This document shows positions 57,977 through 64,000 of a stretch of 64,000 nucleotides of DNA, piece by piece. Position numbers and translations under genes: made by a program. This DNA is from Ensifer canadensis. GTDB lineage: Bacteria > Pseudomonadota > Alphaproteobacteria > Rhizobiales > Rhizobiaceae. Numbering within the stretch: position 1 is the first letter of the stretch; each line of letters starts with the position of its first letter. Below the pieces are notes generated by a model. It searched no databases and had not been told where the DNA came from. It was given only the letters and a program-made list of their open reading frames with translations. The DNA lies in the NCBI RefSeq assembly GCF_017488845.2, contig NZ_CP083370.1, forward strand, positions 372,001 to 436,000. The letters are read 5' to 3'.

Positions 57977-58780
57977 TCAGCTCGCCTGATCGCGCTGCTG
58001 GAGGCGCAGCCGCGCGATGCGCGCCCACTCGCCGGTGCGCTCGGCCTCGCGGGTGGAGGCGGCAACAAAATCGATATGGCTTTGGGCAGCGGCCTTGGCC
58101 GCTTTCGGGTCTCCGGCCATGATCGCGTCGTAGATTGCCTCGTGTTGCGCGAGCAGCCGGTCACGCGCCCCTGGCGCGTCGAAGACCGAATTGCGGTGAA
58201 AAAAGATCCCCTGCGTCAGCAGCCGGTAACAGGCGCGCAGCGTGTGCATGAGGATGATGTTGTGGGCGCTTTCGCCGATCGCCTGATGCAACTCGACGTC
58301 GGAGGCTAGTTCGTCGTTGAAGTCACCACTGCGGTGGGCGGTTCGCATTCGCTCGATAATGCGCGTGAGGATATCGCGGTCGAAATCCGTTGCGCGCGTT
58401 GCCGCCAGTTCCGCGGTCAAGCCTTCGAGTTCGCGGCGATATTCGAGATAATCCTGCGTCGCCTTGTGGTGGCGGCCGATCAGCTCGATCAGCGGCTTGG
58501 AGAAGACTTCGCCGACGACATCGGCAACGAAGGTACCGCCGCCGTGGCGGCTCTCGACGAGGCCGCGCGCCTCCAGTTCCTTCAACGCTTCGCGCAGGAT
58601 CGGCCGCGACACGTCGAAACGCTTCGACAGTTCCCGTTCGCCCGGCAGCCTGTCGCCGTCGCGCAGGATGCCTTCGAGGATGAGAAGCTCGATCTGTTGG
58701 ACAACCTCGTCCGCCGTGCGGCTGTGGCTGATGCGGGCATAGAGGTCGATCTGGTCTTCGGTCACGCTTGGGTCTCCCAT
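57977..58780 (-). CDS. GntR-family regulator, FadR subfamily
   Basis: This 267-residue protein has the winged HTH (about 20-85; DRLPGERELSKRFDVSRPIL) and an all-helical FCD effector domain with its metal-ligand residues (DVELHQAIGESAHN, HEAIYDAIMAGD). Such regulators sense small organic acids (LldR, GlcC, PdhR). glcDE lies 2.4 kb away with a LysR in between, so a glycolate or lactate role is possible but unproven. ATG 58780 (MGDPSVTEDQIDLYARI) is the conserved start. Confidence 0.86.
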   Translation of the reverse strand: MGDPSVTEDQIDLYARISHSRTADEVVQQIELLILEGILRDGDRLPGERELSKRFDVSRPILREALKELEARGLVESRHGGGTFVADVVGEVFSKPLIELIGRHHKATQDYLEYRRELEGLTAELAATRATDFDRDILTRIIERMRTAHRSGDFNDELASDVELHQAIGESAHNIILMHTLRACYRLLTQGIFFHRNSVFDAPGARDRLLAQHEAIYDAIMAGDPKAAKAAAQSHIDFVAASTREAERTGEWARIARLRLQQRDQAS

Positions 58781-58936
58781 GCGCCGCAATCTAGGCATCG
58801 GCAGCCAACTGGTCAATTTCCTTGTCCACTTTGGCCGCCCTGACAAAAGTCAAACTGCGGCAATGCGTCCTTTTGCTTTTGCTCATTCGGTTGATAAGAG
58901 AGTCATGATGAACGCGTGAGGGGGATAAAGCGCTTC

Positions 58937-60211
58937 ATGGCAAAGGGAAGTTTTGCATTTCCGGTCGCGCCGATGCGAGCGCAGGCGCTGGGCGAGGTCC
59001 ATTCGCGGCCTTACGCCCTGGTGGCGACGCCGCGCGTGATCTTTCAGCTCGCCTTCATGACCGAGGGCGGCTCGATCGTCGACCACGCCGTTCTGTCGGA
59101 ATTGTCGCGTTCGCGTGGCATTGCGCCGCCTGGACGCGATGCCAACCATCATGCCATGGCCTGGGGGCAGGGCACGCTGCGCTGGGAACGGCATACGGAA
59201 TTTTCGACCTATTTTTGGGACGGCCCGGCGCCGGAGCATTTCGGTGGCGAGGTGGCGATCCACCCATTCGGCGACGGCTTTTCGCCGCCCGGCTCGCTCA
59301 TTTCGGGCATCCGCCTCGAGATCCGCGCGGACTCACCGGAGACCCGCGAGGCGATCAAGGCTTTCGACCCGACCAGCCTCTGTTACAGCGAGACGAAGAA
59401 CGGCCAGGCGATCCTCGTCACTGACTTTCGCCAGAACGGTGACGGTCTGACGCAGATCCTGGTGATCGACCGCGGCATGACCGAGGCCGGCACCGGCGCG
59501 TTGATCCAGCGTCTGCTCGATATCGAAACCTATCGGACGCTGGCGATGGTCGGCCTGCCGTTGGCGCAATCACTGTCGCCGGAGATCCGCCGCACCGAAG
59601 ACGGCCTGACGGCGATCACTCAGCGCATGAAGGAGAACGTCCGCGAAGAGGCGGACGACATGCTGGCGGAGATCACCCGGCTTGCGGCCGATCTGGAGGC
59701 GGGTGCTGCACTCAGCCTCTATCGCTTCGGCGCCAGCCGCGCCTATTACGGCATCGTCCAGGAGCGCATCCGCACCCTGGCCGAGACGGCGGTCCCCGGC
59801 TACGAGACGATCGGCACCTTTCTCGAGCGTCGGCTGGCGCCGGCAATGCGCACCTGCCAGTCGGTGGAGGAGCGGCAGGCGAACCTGTCGCGCAAGCTCG
59901 CCCGCGCCACCGCGCTCCTGCGCAGTTGGGTCGATGTCGAACTGGAGCGGCAGAACAGCGCCCTTTTGAACTCGATGGATCGGCGCGCGAAGTTGCAGCT
60001 GCGGCTGCAGCAGACTGTCGAGGGTCTGTCGGTTGCCGCGATCTCCTATTACGTCGTCGGTCTGTTCGGCTATCTCGCCAAGGCGGTCAGCCATGAGCTG
60101 CCGATCGATCCCGGTCTGTTGACCGGACTTGCCGTGCCCTTCGCGGTCGCCGTCGTCTGGCTCATCGTTCGCCGCATCCGCCACCATCACGGCGACGGCG
60201 AGCACAAATAG
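58937..60211 (+). CDS. DUF3422 membrane-anchored protein
   Basis: This protein of about 424 residues is soluble until two C-terminal helices (about 366-390 and 395-415) and a His-rich end RRIRHHHGDGEHK. Conserved DUF3422 features include VHSRPYALVATPR and the long central coiled-coil-like helices (about 225-360). Function unknown. The start is either GTG 58916 or ATG 58937; I chose the ATG because the GAGGGGG RBS fits both, but ATG is the more common start. Divergent from the FadR-type gene. Confidence 0.8.
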   Translation: MAKGSFAFPVAPMRAQALGEVHSRPYALVATPRVIFQLAFMTEGGSIVDHAVLSELSRSRGIAPPGRDANHHAMAWGQGTLRWERHTEFSTYFWDGPAPEHFGGEVAIHPFGDGFSPPGSLISGIRLEIRADSPETREAIKAFDPTSLCYSETKNGQAILVTDFRQNGDGLTQILVIDRGMTEAGTGALIQRLLDIETYRTLAMVGLPLAQSLSPEIRRTEDGLTAITQRMKENVREEADDMLAEITRLAADLEAGAALSLYRFGASRAYYGIVQERIRTLAETAVPGYETIGTFLERRLAPAMRTCQSVEERQANLSRKLARATALLRSWVDVELERQNSALLNSMDRRAKLQLRLQQTVEGLSVAAISYYVVGLFGYLAKAVSHELPIDPGLLTGLAVPFAVAVVWLIVRRIRHHHGDGEHK

Positions 60212-60214
60212 CGC

Positions 60215-61111
60215 CTATCGTTCCCAATAGGGGACAGGCCCGTAGAGGCCGGCGAGATGATCGATGAACAGGCGCACCTTGGCCGGCAGGAACTGGCGGC
60301 TCGGGTAGACGGCCGATAGCGTCAGGTTCTTCGAGCCCTCCCATTGCGGCAGCACCTGCACCAGCTGGCCGCTGCGCAGCTCCGGGCCGATATCCCAGGT
60401 GGAGCGGAGCGCGATGCCGGCGCCGGCGATCACCGCCGCCCGGACGATTTCAGAGGAATTGGTCACCAGCGGCCCTTCGGGGTGCCAGACGAGCGATCCC
60501 TCCGGCCCTTCGAGCTTCCAGTTGTCGTTGTTGTGGGCGGGCAGGCAGAAATGCCGGGCGAGGTCGCCAATCTCGTTCGGGGCGCCGTTGCTGGCAATGT
60601 AGTCCGGCGAGGCGCAGAGCAGCCGGCGGACCGGCGCGAGCTTGCGCGCTACCAGGCTCGAATCGGTCAGCTCACCGATGCGCACGGCCATGTCGAAGCC
60701 CTCGGCGACGATATCGGTAAAGTCGTCGGTGAGCACGATGTGCAGCTTGAGATCCAGATGGTCCTTCATGAAGCCGGTCAGATGCGGCGCGATATGCATG
60801 CGGCCAAAGGAGGTCGGCGCCGAAATGCGAAGCACGCCCTGCGCCTGCGACGAGCGTCCTGAGGCATAGGCTTCCGCCTCTTCGATGCCCGTGAGGATGC
60901 CGAGCACGCGGTCGTAGAAGCCCTGGCCCGCCTCGGTTAGCGAGATCTGCCGGGTGGTGCGCTGCAACAGGCGCGTGCCCAGCCGGTCTTCCAGCCGCTT
61001 GATCCGTTTGGAGATGACCGCGGGGGAAAATCCGAGCGCCCGCCCTGCTGCCGACATACTGCCGGAGGAAACGACGCGTGCAAAAATCTCAAGATCGCCT
61101 AAATTCGTCAT
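60215..61111 (-). CDS. LysR-family regulator divergent from glcDE
   Basis: This 298-residue protein has the HTH at about 2-60 (NLGDLEIFARVVSSGSMSAA, then LGFSPAVISKRIKRLEDRL) of the LTTR subgroup that acts on aromatics or organic acids. ATG 61111. It is divergent from glcD with 106 nt between starts, and so is the best candidate regulator of glycolate oxidase here. Its end lies 3 nt from the DUF3422 stop. Confidence 0.86.
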   Translation of the reverse strand: MTNLGDLEIFARVVSSGSMSAAGRALGFSPAVISKRIKRLEDRLGTRLLQRTTRQISLTEAGQGFYDRVLGILTGIEEAEAYASGRSSQAQGVLRISAPTSFGRMHIAPHLTGFMKDHLDLKLHIVLTDDFTDIVAEGFDMAVRIGELTDSSLVARKLAPVRRLLCASPDYIASNGAPNEIGDLARHFCLPAHNNDNWKLEGPEGSLVWHPEGPLVTNSSEIVRAAVIAGAGIALRSTWDIGPELRSGQLVQVLPQWEGSKNLTLSAVYPSRQFLPAKVRLFIDHLAGLYGPVPYWER

Positions 61112-61217
61112 CAATCGTTGCCATTGTTTCCGAAATGGAAAAGCTCGATAGCATTTGCGAGGGGGCTATCCTAGTGGTAAAGAAAATGAACCAATTGACA
61201 TATGGGCGGAGGATTTG

Positions 61218-62657
61218 ATGGCGGAAACGATCGGCTTTCTGCAGCCAAGGCCGGCCGTCATCGCCCGGCGCCGCGAGATCGCTGCTGACCTGGCAGACCT
61301 GCTGCCATCAGGCTGCCTCATCAGCGACGAGCGCGGCTTAAAGCCGTTCGAGACCGATGCCTTCATCGCCTATCGCCGCATGCCGCTTGCCGTCGCCCTG
61401 CCCGAGACGACCGAACAGGTGGCAGCGGTGCTTAAATATTGCAGCCGCTACGGCATTCCCGTCGTGCCGCGTGGCGCCGGCACCTCTTTGTCCGGCGGCG
61501 CCATCCCCCAGGAAGACGCTGTGGTAATCGGCCTCTCGAAGATGTCGCGCATCCTCGATATCGACTTCTTCAACCGCACCGCGACGGTCCAGGCCGGTGT
61601 GACCAATCTCAATATTTCCGAAGCCGTTTCCGCCGATGGCTTCTTCTACGCGCCGGATCCGAGTTCGCAGCTTGCCTGCACCATCGGCGGCAATATCGGC
61701 ATGAATTCCGGCGGCGCCCATTGCCTGAAATACGGCGTCACCACCAACAATCTGCTGGGCGTGAAGATGGTGCTGTTCGACGGCACGATCATTGATCTCG
61801 GCGGCAAGGCGTTCGATGCGGCCGGCTACGATCTGCTCGGCCTTGTCTGCGGCTCGGAGGGGCAGCTCGGCATCGTTACCGAGGCAACCGTGCGGCTGAT
61901 CGCCAAGCCCGAGGGCGCCCGCCCGGTGCTGTTCGGCTTTGCCTCCTCTGAAGCCGCCGGCGCCTGCGTCGCCGACGTCATCGGTTCCGGCATCATCCCC
62001 GTCGCCATGGAATTCATGGACAAGCCGGCAATCGAGATCTGCGAAGCCTTTGCCCATGCCGGCTATCCGCTGGATGTGGAGGCGCTACTGATCGTCGAGG
62101 TGGAGGGCTCGGAGGCCGAGATGGACGCGATGCTCGCAAGCATCATCGACGTTGCCCGGCGCCACGGCGTTACCACAATCAAGGAAAGCCAATCGGCGCT
62201 CGAGGCGGCGCTGATCTGGAAGGGCCGCAAATCGGCGTTCGGCGCAACCGGACGCATCGCCGACTATATCTGCATGGACGGCACCGTGCCGCTCAGCCAG
62301 CTTTCCCACGTTCTGCGCCGCACCGGCGAGATCGTCGCTTCCTACGGTCTGCGCGTCGCCAATGTCTTTCACGCCGGCGACGGCAACATGCATCCGCTGA
62401 TCCTCTACAACATCAACGACCCCGATGATGCGGCACGCGCCGAAAGCGCCGGCAACGACATCCTGAAGCTTTGCGTCGATGCCGGCGGATGCCTGACCGG
62501 CGAACATGGCGTCGGTATCGAGAAACGCGATCTCATGCTGCATCAGTTCACCCAGACCGATCTGGACCAGCAGATGGCGGCGCGCGCCGCCTTCGATCCA
62601 CAATGGATCCTGAACCCGTCCAAGGTCTTTCCGCTCGAAGGACGCCCCGCCGCATGA
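61218..62657 (+). CDS. glcD: Glycolate oxidase FAD-linked subunit
   Basis: This 479-residue FAD-binding type 4 oxidoreductase oxidises glycolate to glyoxylate with GlcE and GlcF. FAD motif PVVPRGAGTSLSGGAIPQ, then SLACTIGGNIGMNSGGAHCL-like region, and the C-terminal FHAGDGNMHPLILYN and CLTGEHGVGIEKRD. ATG 61218 follows GCGGAGGA. It overlaps glcE by four bases (ATGA). Confidence 0.9.
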   Translation: MAETIGFLQPRPAVIARRREIAADLADLLPSGCLISDERGLKPFETDAFIAYRRMPLAVALPETTEQVAAVLKYCSRYGIPVVPRGAGTSLSGGAIPQEDAVVIGLSKMSRILDIDFFNRTATVQAGVTNLNISEAVSADGFFYAPDPSSQLACTIGGNIGMNSGGAHCLKYGVTTNNLLGVKMVLFDGTIIDLGGKAFDAAGYDLLGLVCGSEGQLGIVTEATVRLIAKPEGARPVLFGFASSEAAGACVADVIGSGIIPVAMEFMDKPAIEICEAFAHAGYPLDVEALLIVEVEGSEAEMDAMLASIIDVARRHGVTTIKESQSALEAALIWKGRKSAFGATGRIADYICMDGTVPLSQLSHVLRRTGEIVASYGLRVANVFHAGDGNMHPLILYNINDPDDAARAESAGNDILKLCVDAGGCLTGEHGVGIEKRDLMLHQFTQTDLDQQMAARAAFDPQWILNPSKVFPLEGRPAA

Positions 62658-63865
62658 TCGTGCATTTCGAGCCTGCGAGCGAAGAGGGGATCGCAACCGT
62701 GGTTCGGGCGATGGCCGCGGAAAGGGCGTCGCTTACCGTCATCGGCGGCGGCACGCGCTCCGGCCTCGGCAACCCCGTGCGCGCCGACCGGGTGCTGTCC
62801 ACCCGCCGTCTCTCAGGTATTGTCAGCTACAACCCGGCGGAAATGACCGTCAGCGCGCTCGCCGGGACGCCGCTTGCCGAGGTCGAGGCGGCCCTTGCCG
62901 AAAACCGGCAGATGCTGTCATTCGAACCGATGGACCACCGCCCGATCTTTGCAACGACCGGCGAACCGACGATCGGCGGGGTTTTCGCGGCCAATGTCTC
63001 GGGGCCGAGGCGCCTCATCGCCGGTGCCGCTCGCGACAGCCTGCTCGGCGTCCGTTTCGTCAATGGCAGGGGCGACGCGATCAAGGCTGGCGGCCGGGTG
63101 ATGAAGAACGTCACCGGCCTCGATCTGGTAAAACTTTTGGCGGGCTCGCACGGAACGCTTGGAATTCTGACCGAGGTGACATTCCGCGTGCTGCCGAAGC
63201 CGCCAGCCTGCGAAACCGTCGTGGTCTCGGGCTTGAACGATGCCGAGGCGGCGGCCGTGATGGCAGAAGCCATGGCGCAAACGGTCGAGGTATCAGGTGC
63301 GGCGCATCTGGCCGAGAGCGTCCGCGGCCGGTTCATCGCCGGCGGCCTGCCCGATGGCGCAGCAACCGTTCTTCGGCTGGAAGGCTTGCAGGCCTCGGTC
63401 TCGATCCGCGCGGAAAAACTGTCGAAGGCGCTCGAAAAGTTCGGTCCGGTATCGCGGCTCGATGCGGAGCAGACGGCGGCGCTCTGGTTGGAGATCCGCG
63501 ATGTGAAGCCCTATGCAGATGGCACGGATCGCCCGCTCTGGCGTGTCTCGGTTGCGCCTTCGGCCGGCCACCAACTGGTTGCCGCGTTGCGCCTGCAAAC
63601 GGGTGTCGATGCCTTTTATGACTGGCAGGGCGGACTTGTGTGGCTGCGCATGGAGGCCGATCCGGAGGCGGCGCTGGTGCGCCGCTATATCAAGGCGCTT
63701 GGCGGCGGCCATGCGAGCCTCGTTCGCGCAGCTGACGGCTTTCGCGCGACCATTCCATCGTTCGAGCCGCAACCCGCGCCGGTGGCGCTGTTGAGCGAGC
63801 GCGTCCGGGAAAAGTTCGATCCACAGCGGATCTTCAATCCGGGCCGGATGCAGGCCGTCTCCTGA
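62654..63865 (+). CDS. glcE: Glycolate oxidase FAD-binding subunit
   Basis: This 403-residue protein has the shorter FAD-binding domain (SLTVIGGGTRSGLGNPVR, GEPTIGGVFAANVSGPRRL) of GlcE, which complements GlcD. The ATGA overlap with glcD shows translational coupling. A GlcF Fe-S subunit is expected next, but the following frame is a different small membrane protein start. Any glcF must lie outside the window. Confidence 0.9.
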   Translation: MIVHFEPASEEGIATVVRAMAAERASLTVIGGGTRSGLGNPVRADRVLSTRRLSGIVSYNPAEMTVSALAGTPLAEVEAALAENRQMLSFEPMDHRPIFATTGEPTIGGVFAANVSGPRRLIAGAARDSLLGVRFVNGRGDAIKAGGRVMKNVTGLDLVKLLAGSHGTLGILTEVTFRVLPKPPACETVVVSGLNDAEAAAVMAEAMAQTVEVSGAAHLAESVRGRFIAGGLPDGAATVLRLEGLQASVSIRAEKLSKALEKFGPVSRLDAEQTAALWLEIRDVKPYADGTDRPLWRVSVAPSAGHQLVAALRLQTGVDAFYDWQGGLVWLRMEADPEAALVRRYIKALGGGHASLVRAADGFRATIPSFEPQPAPVALLSERVREKFDPQRIFNPGRMQAVS

Positions 63866-63898
63866 GGCACGGGGAAATGACGAGAGAGGGAGGTATCG

Positions 63899-64000
63899 AT
63901 GAGTGACAATGGTCCGCAGGCTCCGCCTCCCAGAGAGACCGATCGCTGGCTGGAGCCCGGGAAGGTCAACGTCCAGGTCATTTATGTGCTCTATCTCGTC
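63899..64000 (+). CDS. N-terminal part of a DUF4870-like membrane protein (window edge)
   Basis: ATG 63899 with GAGGGAGG upstream opens a frame of 34 codons before the window ends: hydrophilic Pro-rich N-terminus (MSDNGPQAPPPRETD) then the start of a hydrophobic helix (VNVQVIYVLYLV). This is typical of DUF4870/TIGR-type small membrane proteins. Not enough is seen for certainty. It is not the Fe-S subunit GlcF. Confidence 0.55.
   Translation, partial: MSDNGPQAPPPRETDRWLEPGKVNVQVIYVLYLV

Overview
This window is high-GC chromosomal DNA from a member of the Rhizobiaceae, most likely Sinorhizobium/Ensifer. The evidence is an Irr/RirA-style iron control region with a clear rirA, a CbrA-type PAS sensor kinase next to a phasin gene, many copies of a roughly 105-bp two-palindrome intergenic repeat matching the RIME1 elements of Sinorhizobium, several EcfG/RpoE2-type promoters, and an alphaproteobacterial tRNA-His without G-1. 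From memory the gene order resembles the S. meliloti chromosome between the acetoacetyl-CoA synthetase gene and glcDE. I could not run a comparison. I see no phage, transposase, integrase or CRISPR array.

Layout. 0-8 kb: 3' part of acetoacetyl-CoA synthetase, a two-domain Fe(III) ABC permease, the large kinase CbrA with a CtrA-box-like site, phasin PhaP and tRNA-His. 8-17 kb: a class III cyclase with TPRs, a peroxiredoxin-like gene between two direct RIME copies, a LysR regulator divergent from mmsA/iolA with three stacked terminators behind it, and a DUF898 membrane protein overlapping an M48 peptidase. 17-26 kb: iron-binding protein divergent from rirA, a stand-alone receiver and a LuxR solo, then the dppABCDF peptide transporter. 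26-36 kb: a general-stress neighbourhood with a PhyR/RsiB-type regulator divergent from a NepR anti-sigma gene, a second NepR-like gene, and small envelope or stress proteins, with six GGAAC-N16/17-CGTT promoters. A D-amino-acid dehydrogenase and an SDR/TetR pair lie among them. 36-51 kb: FAH-family enzyme, methyltransferase, barrel-like secreted protein, tRNA-Gln, Ppx/GppA with a polybasic extension, RlmE, VOC protein, MFS pump, metallo-beta-lactamase-fold enzyme, GuaB, MAPEG protein, alcohol dehydrogenase and a dienelactone-hydrolase-like protein. 51-64 kb: LysR/DUF1127 pair, DUF937 protein, gshA, rsmE and a PiT transporter, Nudix hydrolase, a FadR-type regulator divergent from a DUF3422 protein, and LysR divergent from glcDE, followed by the start of a membrane protein at the window edge.

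How parts fit together. Iron status is probably read through Irr (site on the rirA -35) and RirA (IRO-like site in front of the iron-binding protein gene), with the cognate permease about 13 kb away. The stress block puts the PhyR/NepR partner switch beside several likely targets of the sigma factor it controls. CbrA acts in the DivK-CtrA circuit and carries a CtrA-box-like site in its own upstream region. Intergenic mosaic repeats sit at many gene ends and in three cases supply the stop codon. Functions rest on recognition of family motifs by eye; regulatory sites are pattern matches.
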